This document shows, piece by piece, positions 45,064 to 55,700 of a DNA stretch of 64,000 nt. Within the stretch, counting starts at the first letter, position 1. The number at the start of each line of letters is the position of its first letter. A model generated the notes under the pieces. That model was not told where the DNA came from, made no database searches, and saw only the letters and a program-made list of their open reading frames with translations. Made by a program: the position numbers and the translations under genes. This DNA comes from Hericium rajendrae (Eukaryota; Basidiomycota; Agaricomycetes; Russulales; Hericiaceae), in contig CM065888.1 of the NCBI GenBank assembly GCA_033439255.1, positions 1,922,001 to 1,986,000 of the forward strand. The letters run 5' to 3'.

Positions 45064-45782
45064 TCTTTTGTACTTAGTTAGTAGTAGTAATATATAACTT
45101 GGCTATTTCATTACTAAGATCTATATAAATTGATGTGATAGTATTTAGGTAAAATTCTAATTGTAAGTATAAGTCTGATAAGCATATACACTTTTGATTG
45201 ATCTGAACTTGAGATCACACTTATCTAACTTGTCTGACTTGTTTGACAAGAGACAATCTGAAAAGAACCTAAAATCTGACTATATTTGCAAGATTATAAT
45301 ATCTATCTCACTTGTCTAACAGTAAAAAATCTGGTGATCATTCAAAATCTGATAAATCTGAGAAGATTACACTCGTCTTACTTGTCTGATAGTAAAAAAT
45401 CTGATGACCATTTAAAATTTGATAAATCTGAGAAGATTACACCCGTCTTACTTGTCTGACAATAGAAAATCTGATGGCCATTCAAAATCTGATAAATCTG
45501 AGAAGATTACACCCATCTTACTTGTCTGACAGTAAAAAATCTGATGATCATTCAAAATCTGATAAAATCTGAGAAGATTACATCTGTCTGATCTGTCTGA
45601 CAGCAAAAAATCTGAAAGATATCTAAAATCTGAGTGTAAATACATATCTGATGCAATCTGAGTCTGTCTGACTTGTCTGACTTTGTTTGTAGCCAGAAAT
45701 GATCAAATTACCAGATTTATAAGGTGATCAGACAGAGTAAGATAGGATAAGATGCAGCAGAAAGTTTGTAAGATTCCTGATG
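45064..45782. repeat. Right subterminal repeat region of element A
   Basis: A 70-bp unit containing AGAAGATTACAC, CTTGTCTGAC and AAAAAATCTGATG is repeated about four times between about 45290 and 45600. Denser TCTGA motifs then lead to the terminal inverted repeat (GTTTGTAAGATTCCTGATG). No coding frame. Confidence 0.85.
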
Positions 45783-45784
45783 TA

Positions 45785-45839
45785 CAACACTAGAAGGAAA
45801 GAGTTAGTAAAGAACAGAAAGGTTAATGGCAACTTACTA
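45785..45839 (-). mobile_element. Element B, continuation after element A
   Basis: A 55-bp sliver between the end of A and the start of C. On the minus strand it reads as an intron (GTAAGTTGCC...CTTCTAG) followed by a few exon bases that join to 12621. It supports the view that A inserted into B's gene. Confidence 0.5.
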
Positions 45840-46788
45840 CATCAGGAACCTTGACAATTTTCTGATTGATCTGCAACTGTCTGAGAGTGTCTGATAAATC
45901 TCATATGAGTCAAATCAGACAAATCAGAAGGTATCAGAGAGCATTAGAGAGCATCAGATAGTGTCAGATGATGTCAGACAAATTGACGTGCAGTTGACAT
46001 CAGAAACTAGTCAGATTTGTTTTCTGACATCAGAAATAATCTCTGATAACAGATTTGACTTCTAATGTCAGATGTCTCAGATATTTTAAGAAAATCAGAT
46101 TTGTTAGATCTTCATCAGAGTCACTCAATTATTGCAGATTTTGTTAGATTTGTATTGGAATATCAGACTTATCAGAGATGATTCAAAAACTTAGAAAAAT
46201 TGAGTTAGGTTAGACTAATCAGATAAGTTGGCTTAGATCAGACTTATCAGAATAGTTGAGTCAGATTAGACAACTTAAATCAGATTTATCAGAATAGTTG
46301 AGTCAGATTAGATAACTCAGATCAGATTTATCAGAATAGTTGAATCAGACTCATCAGATAAGTTTATTTAGATCAGACTCATCAGAATAGTTAAATCAGG
46401 CTCATCAGATAAGTCAACTCAAATTAAACTTATCAGATAAGTTGAATCAGATCAAACCCATCAGATAACTTAACTTAGATCAGACTTATTAGAAAAGCTG
46501 AGTCAGACCAGACTTATAAAAAAAGCTCAGTCAGATCAGACTTATCAGCTAAGATAACTCAGATCAGACTTGCATAGGGACTGTTAGCTCAGATCAGATC
46601 AAAATCAGAAATGACTGCAACTCTAAATTTTGCAGATTAAAAGATGTAAAGTAATCAACCTGACACCTATGTGGCTAAGAAAGAAAGGCATAGCAAAGAG
46701 AGAGGCATAGCAAAAAAAAAACATATAAAAGTCCAGAGCAAAAAAGGTATAAAGCAGCAAGGAGTGATAAGAGAAGCTTTATGATAAT

Positions 46789-47580
46789 CTACTCACTCAT
46801 ATTTTCCTGCAGTGCAAGACAATGCTCAGAAGCAACAGAAGGTTGAGATGAAATAGGAGGATGATAACGAAGTTTAAGGTAGGGCACTGCACCAGAGATG
46901 ATCTTCTTCCACTTCACTGCAGAGACTTGCTTGGTGCTGGCCACCCACTCTCAGTGTGTAGTGGTGACCCACAGTCCTGTAGTGCATCAGGAAAGTTGAC
47001 AACTTTCTGCTAGACCTGTGAGCAATCTGAGAGCATCTGAGAGCATCTGATTGACTTGCAGATTTTCTGATCTTATCTGAAGTGTTTGATTTATTTGTCA
47101 GACAAGATCAGAAAATCTGCAGGTCAATCAGATGCTCTCAGATGCTCTCAGATTGCTCGCAGGTCTAGCAGAAAGTTGTCAACCTTCCTGATGTGAACTG
47201 GCCCCTGGCCTTTTCCTTTTCATCACAAGAGTCTTCACTTCTAAACATAACAAGCCACAAATAAGCTCGTTCGACCTAAGACATAGTTAGAGCTAAAATG
47301 AACACATGCAAAAAGTAACATACCACACTGATGGCCAAGGCCAGTGCACCAATTGCAAAGTCTGGCAGATGAAAATCAAATGGGACTTGCATAATGTATG
47401 TGAGATGAGACTGCGCAAATGTGCACAAAATTGGATCTGTGAGAAAAGACCCAGAATATGTCATCTGTAGAGAGTTAAGCCAAAATTAATTACTAAAACA
47501 AATGAAAGACTTACAGGGCCAAGTGCTTCTTCATCATCCTCATCTTCATCTTCAGCTTTGAACCTCTGCGTATCGTGGTA
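46789..47580 (-). pseudogene. Second gene of element C (3' exons), interrupted by a MITE
   Basis: Minus-strand exons read HDTQRFKAEDEDEDDEEALG, then MTYSGSFLTDPILCTFAQSHL, FDFHLPDFAIGALALAIS, VERAYLWLVMFRSEDSCDEKEK, then across the 209-bp MITE GLWVTTTH, a TGA, EWVASTKQVSAVKWKKIISGA and the end ENMSE near 46789. Exon order and motifs (AHL-like, AxxLAxAV, VERA, W...KW..I) align with the D gene. The 5' part lies beyond the 47581 insertion. The TGA and the MITE make this copy non-functional. Confidence 0.75.
46985..47193. mobile_element. 209-bp foldback MITE in element C
   Basis: The ends are CATCAGGAAAGTTGACAAC and GTTGTCAACCTTCCTGATG, flanked by TG on both sides. It is almost a perfect inverted repeat, with AGAGCATCTGAGAGCATCTG on the left arm and its complement on the right. 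It lies in the last exon of C's second gene. Confidence 0.9.
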
Positions 47581-49509
47581 CATCAGCAAACCTTTTTATT
47601 TACTTGTTGATCTGGTTTGTCTTTTTTTGATCTGGTTGATCTAGTTTTGATCTAGTTTTTTTCTGAAAATTTTTACTTGGTGGAAGAGGGCCAATGCTGT
47701 GCATGGCAAAACGATTCCTTTTTTTATCATCAATGAAGGTATATAAATTACCGTCATGTATGGTCATGTACAGGTATACTGACATCTTGCATGCAGGCCT
47801 GTACCTCATGTCTTATACTTGGCATGTAGCATTGTGCTGGGGCCAGTGCCTCATGCATGCCTGCTACACCTCATGCCAGCTCACTATGCCTCATGTTCAC
47901 TGGTCACACCCTATGCTGGTCTACCACATCTCGATGTACCTTGTGGATGGGCCAGTGACAGCTTAGAGATGACTACAGCTGAATGTGAGCATGTCAGCCA
48001 GCACAACTATATACATGCATTGTGTGTTGCTATGTGCAGGTGTGTCACCTGCCTGTACCTTCATCAGGAAGGTTGACAACTTTCTGATTGACCTGACAAT
48101 TTCTAACCCTACTGACAACTCCTGATTGACCTGATCCACCTGAAAGCAATCTTAACAGGCAAATATCTGATCAAACTTTTACATTTAAGTAAAGACATTT
48201 ATTGTCAGATATATAAGTTTGTAATCTCTAACTAATAGATATAACAAAATCTCTGATATCTGAAATTTTCTAAATCTGAGAGTGTCTGATCTGAGAATTT
48301 TTTCAAATCTGGAGGTCAAATATCTGAAAATTATCTGTAACTGTCTGAGAGCATCTGATGGTGTCTGACACTGTCTGATCCATCTGACTGATATTTGACC
48401 TCCAGATTTGAAATCAGACACTCTCAGATTTTCAAAAATTTCAGATATCAAAGATTTTGATATATCTATTAGTTAGAGATTAAAAACTTATATATCTGAC
48501 AATAAATGTCTTTTCTTGAATGTAAAAGTCTGATCAGATATTTGCTTCCCAAGATTGCTTTCAGGTGGATCAGGTCAATCAGAAGCTGTCAGTAGGGTTA
48601 GAAATTGTCAGGTCAATCAGAAAGTTGTCAACCTTCCTGATGTTGTGCCTCATGTCTCATACACAGACATACCAAGCCATGCATAGGCTTAGTGCCTTAT
48701 GCATGCTTATCATGCTACACTACATCTTGCATACAAGCCACCATCCTATAGATGCTTACTGTACTTCATGTACAGGCCCACAGCATCTTGACACTCTGCA
48801 CATGCTTGCAGCACCCTGTGCATGGCCACCACACCCTGTTGATCTCCTGTACAAGCTAGTAGCAGCCTTACATATGGGCCTGTATGCCTTATGCTCACCC
48901 TCTATGCCTCATGCATGGCTCTCAATATCTCACACATCCTCACTGCGCATTGCATCTTATATATAGGCCCACTACAGCTTAACATTGGTGAGCATGGCCA
49001 CTGGACCTCCTGCACAGCTATGACACTTATCATGCCTTGTGCATGAACCTAGTGCCTTATGCACATATGTACTTTTGTTGTGCCTTACCAGTGCACACAT
49101 GCCTGCACATAGTTCTACCTGTACATGATGTGTACCATTGTGCATGTGTGCACTGTTTGAACTTGTAATATACTTGATTGTACTAGTAGCTGTATGAAAT
49201 ATAATTGATTTTGGCTTTATATCTCTTGTATCTGATTGATCTGAGACAGTACTAATAGCAGAGATCGTAGTAGGGACCATATAGATCAGAGCAAGCCTTT
49301 GAATTTATGTGATTTGTACAACAACTACAGCTATCCTTCAGAAACATGTAGCACTATATAGTGTCCAACTACTGTTATAATAGCTATGATAGACCTCATA
49401 GCCTTACATAGTTGAGAACTGTGGCTGCATAAATAGTGATAGACTTTATAGTGCTATGATAGGACATATAGATCAACACTGGGCTATGTGAAATTTCAAA
49501 TTTTCAGAT
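47581..49509. mobile_element. Old repeat insertion with CATCAG start, CpG-poor interior
   Basis: It starts CATCAGCAAACC after a TA. The interior 47690-49090 is a degenerate array of short CTCATGCATG/CTTGTGCATGGCC-type units, interrupted by a MITE. 49091-49509 equals window positions 1-420 and closes with ...TTTTCAGATG. Its last 400 bp resemble the right end of the young element Y (59370-59750). The array resembles Y's GC-rich tract (58450-59370) with CG replaced by TG or CA. No gene is supported. Confidence 0.5.
48062..48642. mobile_element. 581-bp foldback MITE, copy 3
   Basis: It is flanked by TT on both sides. It is nearly identical to 30735-31315 and 38791-39371, although it sits in a much older repeat, so the family spread recently. 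Confidence 0.93.
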
Positions 49510-51734
49510 GATACACACTACACCAACTCATATATGCACTCTTGGCTCACATTTTTTATCTATGCATACTTTTGTTAATCTGCTTACACATGTATCAACC
49601 CATAGGCATCACAGCAAACTTATGTATGCTCCTACTACCTCATACATTTTCTGTTAGCCTGTGCACCTTTTATTAATTTGTATGCATTGCTGCTAGCACC
49701 AAAGGCAGAATTTAATTTCTATATTTGGATTTTATTTCTGACTTTTACAAAAAATAACATAAATCATTTGTAAATCATACCAGTTTTTTTAATAGAGCTT
49801 ATATCTCTTCAATGTATAATCTAGTCAGTATTTTTCTATTTTACATGCATAAAACACTATTAAAATTGAATTCTCACCTTCAAACCATATTTTGTATACT
49901 GGCAGAAATTAGTGACCAAATATGGCAACTACTTTCTGGTAAAATTGCCTGTCAATTAGCATGAAGGTCCAAAAAACTCATACAAATGCATGAGAGCATC
50001 AATTGTGCAAACATCACTTTAAGCATATTAGGGTTCAACACAAGTGCACTCACAGGTGGCCCAGATCTGAACTCACATGTATTCTATCTGTCCAAGGTGC
50101 TGACCTGGATCCATGCAGATTTGCACCACTGGGTGATCCAGAGCTGCAGGTCAGGTATCTGTGATATTACAGGTCACCTGCAAGTCAGTCGGTCTTGAAG
50201 TTGTGTCTCACTTTTACGATGCCCTCCCCTCTGTTTCTTCATTTTAATCCTCCCCTTTTCACCATATCTCCCCAATTCAATGGCAGGATGGGTGTTATGG
50301 AGATTTGAGAGGCTTCTAGGTGAGTCTGAAAGCCTTTTATTTTATTGTACCATACTGATCTCAGGAGTCTTGCTCGATAACGAGCGAGGCTCTCATTTTT
50401 CACTGTTCTTCAACAGGTTTCATGATGTTTGACAAGTTTCATGACATCCCACCATTTTTTGACATCCTCCATCATATCTTGTGCACCATCTGCACTTCTT
50501 CCATCGTCCTCATCAACAGGTCAACTGACCAACCAGCCCTCACCCATCTTCGACAACCAGCACTCATGTGCACCAGAGATTTAATTCCTACTCACAATGA
50601 TAAGAGCATGCACAGTGCTAGTCTAGCGCTGCAACTGCAAGGCCCACAATGCCTGTCAGGTCTTGTTGCTACAGCATTGTTGCTACAACAGCAAGGCTCG
50701 ACATCTTTTTGCTGATCATCTGAGCAGTGGCCCCCTAGCATGCCTTGACAATGCGCAGTTGTCCGCAAACAGCTTTGCATATCCTTGCATGTTTGAGACA
50801 GTGCGCATCTACCAATACATGCCTATCAGCATACACATTTTTGACTGCATGCCCCCACCATCCCATAGTCCATTGCTCAAACTACATGTGTACATTCGTG
50901 CCCATGGACGTCACACACGCCACTATGCATGCTGTCATGTCATTTGTCTGGCAGAAGCCCAATGTGAGGCAAGTTTTATATGCCATCAGTGCTATTCAAC
51001 AACCAAAATGCACCCTCCCCGGTCTCATTCCCAATTCCCATCCAAGCTGGTGATGTCATTTGTGTGTGCATGCCCACAGCTATGCCAGTGCACCAGCACC
51101 CACACATGCTCCCCTTGCACATGTGTCAGCCCATGTGTGCACACATACTCAAAGCTGCCCCACTGGCATGCGTACACCCATGTTGATGCCACAAGTATGT
51201 TGCATGCAGCCTTTTGAATCCACACCTTGCTTGTAGACTTCATACACTTCACTGGGGTACATCAGAAAAATGTGTAAGTGGTACATAGCTCTATAAAGTC
51301 TATATAGATTTCATAGTTCCATAGCACTGCCCTTTTCTCTATAGCCAGCATAGCTAAAGAGGAATGCTATGTAGTGCTATGGAGCTGAAGAGTGATGCTA
51401 TGGAGTACTATGATAGCTATGATAACTAACTATGCAGCTATGATAGTATGACTAGCTATGAAAGCTATAAGTGTCTATCAAAGCTATAAAGCTTATATAT
51501 CTTACATATTTTATATTCAATATGTGTCTTACATATCTTATATTCAGTATGTAGACCTGATATATATATATTGAAATTATAAAGTCTATTAGAACTATAA
51601 ATCTTTTTACAATCATATCAGAATTAGTGACATATAATCACACAGATATAAACTATTTCAATGCATCAAGATTATACTAATATTATAAACACTACTACTA
51701 ACTAAAGAGCAAAACAAATATATTTTTATTTAAA

Positions 51735-51850
51735 AAAAAGTAAGATAAGATAAGATAAGTGAGTAAGATAAGATGAATGAGTAAGATAAGATAAGATGAG
51801 TGAGTAAGATAAGATAAAGAAAAGAATATAAGAAACTATATAAGTAAGAA
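51735..51850. repeat. AAGATAAGATGAGTGAGT-type tandem repeat
   Basis: Imperfect units of about 20-25 bp built from GTAAGATAAGAT and GAGTGAGTAAG. It lies in the left part of element Y. No gene. Confidence 0.7.
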
Positions 51851-52019
51851 AAGATAAGAAATCATTAGTCTGAAAAGATAAAGATAACACATAAAAACTT
51901 ACCAAAGTAACAAAAAGCGATATCTAGAAGACAAACTTAAAGACATCAGTATTAGTATGAGCAATAAGAGACTAACAATAAAAGATTACCTTAAAGACAG
52001 CAACAACGAGCAAGAAATG

Positions 52020-52170
52020 ATGCTCAACGAGTAAGAGACAACGACGAGCAAGTAAGAGACAACGACGAGCGAGTAAGAGACAACGACGAGCAAGTAAGAG
52101 ACAACGACGAGCAAGTAAGAAACAACGACGAGTGAGCAAAGGACGTCGACGAGTGAGCAAAGGACGTCGA
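52020..52170. repeat. 21-bp minisatellite in element Y
   Basis: The unit GACGAGCAAGTAAGAGACAA plus C is repeated about six times with variants, degenerating to GACGAGTGAGCAAAGGACGTC. The period is a multiple of three, which creates a spurious Leu/Arg repeat frame on the minus strand. Confidence 0.8.
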
Positions 52171-52319
52171 CAAAGGCATCGACGTGGCAGGAGACAGTGG
52201 GGGTTAGGAGCAAGAGGTAACGTGCGTCGCGCGAGCCTTATATATGAAGCTCGGGCGGAGCCGGGATTTGACGCTTGCCGAGCATCGCATCAGAGACTGG
52301 CGCCAGACTTAACTAAGTA

Positions 52320-52878
52320 GATTTTGCTACGCAAGGATGCAACGTATAGTAAATGGCTCGAAGTCTGACTAGTTTTGATTGTATGTACAATAGATAGTTG
52401 TTCCCTTTTTATTTGAATTTATATGATTTTATTAGCTGAGTGAAGGCTCGAAATCTAAAGCTTCGACTCGTTCGGTGGCTGAAGCACCGAACCGTGCATC
52501 GAAGTTCGTCTCGACTGTCTTCCTCAACCACCCTGGCCACTCCTCCAGTCACCCTCTTTCCTTCATCCCTCCCCTCTGTCTCCCTTCAAAACGAAAGCCG
52601 CAGGGGATAAGTAGCATGTAGAGGGGTTCAAGGTAAGTAAGAAATTTACCTTCTTTCGTTTGTTTTTGCTAACGCAGAGAGTATCGCTCATTCGAGCAAT
52701 ACTCTCGACATCTTCCCCTTCACGTGCCCCTCCGTTCCTCTCGCCTCCCGCTGCCATCTCCACATCATCGACTCACCCCCTGACATCGCCGCTACCACCG
52801 CAGAGGCTGACGCGCTGTCTCCAACGACCGCGACCGCATGCGCTGGCGCGTGCACACCACCGGACAACGCGTACGCGG
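52320..52878 (+). other. Possible spliced segment of element Y, no gene recognised
   Basis: A well-formed intron (GTAAGTAAG at about 52633 to AACGCAG at about 52677) is flanked by short open stretches. Directly after it, AGAGTATCGCTC and GAGCAATACTCT form an inverted repeat. The frame after the intron is Ser/Pro-rich and stays open towards the LTR element. I recognise no protein; it may be part of a captured gene. Confidence 0.3.
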
Positions 52879-53699
52879 TGATGTGTGGACCCTGGGAATG
52901 GAGGCAGCAGCCAAAACCAAAACCAACAGAGTACTGGGGGGTGCGAGGGGACCAAGTATCTCAAGTGAGGAGTGAGGTGAGGGCAGCTGAGGGTCACTGC
53001 AGCAGGAACAATGGAGCGACCAGTTCACTAAGGGCGAGTCTGAGGCGATCTGGTGATAAGCGGCTGGGAAGGATGAGGAACGGCTGTAGAATGACAAGGA
53101 GAACGACGAGACACACGGGTCTCCGATACGACGGACTAATCCTAGAGAAAAGGACTGAAAAGCGGCTGATATGACTGAATCTGACGAACGACGCTGCGGG
53201 CGGACTGGCCTAAAGAGGGCGGACTTGTCTAAAGTCTGGAGAATGATGAGAACAACAGTGAGAGAGACTTCTGAGGTCTGAGCTCCGAGGGGGAAAGGTG
53301 CACTGGGGGGTTCTATTCGAAGCTGGGACTCTGTCTACCATACAAGTAAGAAACTCGCCCTTGGCGGTCTCGGGCGATCTCGGACTCGGCTGCTCTATGG
53401 TACATCTATGGTCCAAAACCATCAAAAGGCGGCATCCAGGCATCCTGTACAACACAGACCCGGTACCATAATGCCAGCAGCCTGATTGGCTCACCAAAAC
53501 CGCTGAGGACGACCTGGAGCGAACTTGAGGAAACCTCGGTGAGGCCTGCAGTAGCTGACAACTCCTGAGATGAGGGACATCACCGCTCTGAGCGAGGTTG
53601 GTGGATGAGGAGCTGGAAGCTGGATGGAAGTGAAGGGGAACTGCATGGAAGATGGTGAGATGAGGTCTAACGTTGCTGAACACAGCTTGAGGCGTATCA
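52879..53699 (-). repeat. 3' LTR of the gag-only element
   Basis: 821 bp, starting TGATGTGTGGACCC and ending GAGGCGTATCA on the plus strand. It differs from the other LTR by only a few substitutions (for example GGCAGC versus GGCGGC near the start), so the insertion is fairly young. Confidence 0.92.
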
Positions 53700-53837
53700 T
53701 TCTCCCCCCAACTGAAAAATAGACTGTCCTCAGTCTAACCAATGAGCCCCACGAGGGATTCGGATGCTAGACACCAAATACGCTTCGAGCGGTGTTCTCA
53801 CTATAGCTGAGAAGGAGAGTGGAGGTGGTGACGACGA

Positions 53838-55700
53838 TCAAGCGGGAATGCATCGTGGTAGAGGAGGACGATCTGGGATCACTGCTGGTGGGTTCTGATG
53901 GAAAGTGAGATGGTCAAGGAAGATGATATCGCTGTTGTCGACTAAGGGTGCCCTGAGCGAACTTGATGCGGATCTGAAAAGTGACTGGAGAAATGACACT
54001 GAAAGCAGTGGAGTGATGAAAAACGGAGGTCGACAATCGGCAGGTATAGGCTTGGACGTTGTAGGCGAGCTTGGAGTGGGTTCAGAGCTACCAACAAGGA
54101 CTCCTGGGCTAAGATCAGGTTCTGAGACACCCTGGTGATCCACCTGCAGGTCTGCGCATTGAGAAAGGAACCCTGCATCGGTAGAGATGGTGGAAGGAAG
54201 GGTAGATGAGCTGCTCGAGACTTGGTGCTTCTCTAAGTCCAATAGAAACAAGTTCGCTGGTGGTTCGCTTTGGGCGACGTTGAGCGCAGAGCGAACTTGA
54301 GTCTCTAACTGCTCGCATTGGTCTCTGGATGACAGGAGAGGCCTCCTAGATGATGACACATGACGATCGACGAAGGATGGCCTCGACATATGGGCTGGCA
54401 TCACTGCTGGCTCATGGAGCTGAGCAAGTTCGCCTCGAGCGTGGTAGGTGGTGAAGTCGAGTTGCATCTGATAGAGCTGAGCAAGCTGATGTCTGCAAGA
54501 CTGGATCGGCGTCGAAATGGAGAGGCCACGCCTTAGAAGATAGACTCGATCCTCAAAGGACACTTGATCTGCGGTCGAAGGAAGGTCGCTGTGGGCGGAC
54601 TTGTGCAGAGCAGGCATTTGGTGGACAAAGGGAGCAGTTTGAGCAATGGTGCTTGGTGAAGACTGGTCTGGGGCATGCCAGGATGGGGTGCGCTGATAGA
54701 ACTGGTCAAGACGAACTGCAATGGGATCACCTGGGACACCTCGAGGTAGCCAGGCCCCAGAAGGTAAAGTGATCTCGCCTCTGGCGTTGAACTTGCACTT
54801 GCCAGCCTTCAGGTACGTCTGAACTGCTGCGCACTGACGAAGGAAGTGACCATGGGCCCCACAGAAGCTGCAATGCCCAGGGGCAGTCCGAATACGCTGA
54901 GGCTGTCTGAAGGTCGTCGAAGGCGTACAGGAGGTCACTGGCTGGACAGGAGGTGAAAATGTCGGCGGCTGGACCGTCCTAAGCAGGAGATTCGCTAATG
55001 AGGGTACATGCTCGCTTTTGATAGTGATTGTGGTGGCAGAACCCAAGACCGCTGGTGGCGAACTCGCCAAAACGTCGGCAACTGGGTCATTACAGCTTGT
55101 ATGAGGGCCAAATGTGATGCTGGTACCATGCAGAATGCGCTTAGCAGCATGATAGATGTCGATAATGGGGTAGGGCTCGTCTGGATGGTGGTCTGGGTGC
55201 CTCTGGGTGAGATAGGCCTCAATCTGGTGGCAGAGTCGATCTGGAAGCGCTGAGAGGAAGAAATGCTGCTCCTCGAAAGCAGAGAGACGTCCCTGGTGCT
55301 TCAGGCAACGTGAAATGACCAAAAACCGACGAAGAAATGCACCAAGTTCGCCTAAGGAGGACAAGTTCGCCTGAAGCATCCTTCGAGCGAGAGCCACCAA
55401 ATCCTGCCTGGACCAAAGGCCTCCTGCTTCGGAACCTGGATACAACTTCTGGATCGCAGCCTTGAACTCGTTCCAAGTGCCTGTGCCAAAACTCGGTTCA
55501 GACTGCCAGAGATCCTGGGCATCTAACTCAGACAAAAGGCGGACTGCATGAGCCTTCTTCTCCAGATCATCCTGGACCTGAAAGCGCTGAAAACAAAACT
55601 CAAGATCTGCAAAATATGGTCCAAGTTCACGGGGATCATCTCCGGCAAAGCTGGGAGCACCGCTCTCTCCACGCATTGGCATGAATGCTGATGGTGTCAT
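53838..55700 (-). CDS. Ty3-type Gag of the gag-only element (620 aa)
   Basis: The frame is open from ATG 55700-55698 (MTPSAFMPMRGESG) to 53838; the frame extends upstream but without an ATG. The capsid-like region (residues about 15-190) includes FAGDDPRELGPYFADLEFCF, TWNEFKAAIQKLYPG, DLVALARRMLQ and ALPDRLCHQIEAYL. A CX2CX4HX4C zinc knuckle (CSFCGAHGHFLRQC) lies around residue 270. The C-terminal half is Ser/Pro-rich and probably disordered. Gag would assemble particles and package the element RNA. No protease motif follows. An intact gag in an otherwise empty element suggests selection or youth. Confidence 0.85.
   Translation of the reverse strand: MTPSAFMPMRGESGAPSFAGDDPRELGPYFADLEFCFQRFQVQDDLEKKAHAVRLLSELDAQDLWQSEPSFGTGTWNEFKAAIQKLYPGSEAGGLWSRQDLVALARRMLQANLSSLGELGAFLRRFLVISRCLKHQGRLSAFEEQHFFLSALPDRLCHQIEAYLTQRHPDHHPDEPYPIIDIYHAAKRILHGTSITFGPHTSCNDPVADVLASSPPAVLGSATTITIKSEHVPSLANLLLRTVQPPTFSPPVQPVTSCTPSTTFRQPQRIRTAPGHCSFCGAHGHFLRQCAAVQTYLKAGKCKFNARGEITLPSGAWLPRGVPGDPIAVRLDQFYQRTPSWHAPDQSSPSTIAQTAPFVHQMPALHKSAHSDLPSTADQVSFEDRVYLLRRGLSISTPIQSCRHQLAQLYQMQLDFTTYHARGELAQLHEPAVMPAHMSRPSFVDRHVSSSRRPLLSSRDQCEQLETQVRSALNVAQSEPPANLFLLDLEKHQVSSSSSTLPSTISTDAGFLSQCADLQVDHQGVSEPDLSPGVLVGSSEPTPSSPTTSKPIPADCRPPFFITPLLSVSFLQSLFRSASSSLRAPLVDNSDIIFLDHLTFHQNPPAVIPDRPPLPRCIPA

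Larger units (their letters stand above)
12624..45782 (+). mobile_element. Element A: Plavaka (CACTA-like) transposon with nested insertions
   Basis: The left end CATCAGGAACCCTACAAAC and the right end, read inward as CATCAGGAATCTTACAAAC, are matching inverted repeats. TA precedes (12622-12623) and follows (45783-45784) the element. It carries the Plavaka transposase on the plus strand near the right end and a divergent second gene running leftward. It spans 33,159 bp but holds later insertions: 13488-30432, 30735-31315, 33047-38181, 38791-39371, 39505-39905 and 42192-42699. Subtracting these and their duplications leaves about 9.0 kb. Plavaka transposases are established in basidiomycetes as CMC/CACTA relatives. 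The two-gene layout is read directly here. Confidence 0.9.
45840..47580 (-). mobile_element. Element C: terminal part of another CATCAG-family transposon
   Basis: It starts CATCAGGAACCTTGAC, preceded by TA. 45870-46600 is subterminal DNA dominated by ATCAGACTTATCAGA- and AGTTGAATCAGA-type repeats. The ACTCTAAATTTTGCAGATTA block near 46620 marks the junction to the gene, as in A, B and D. C carries the 3' part of the second gene and is cut at 47581 by another insertion. Its far end is not seen. Confidence 0.75.

Noticed and set aside
4749-47581. Pairing the CATCAGCAAACC start at 47581 with the GGTTTACTGATG end at 4749 as one element type
   Set aside because: The sequences inside the two ends are not collinear; 4459-4749 closes better as a small MITE.
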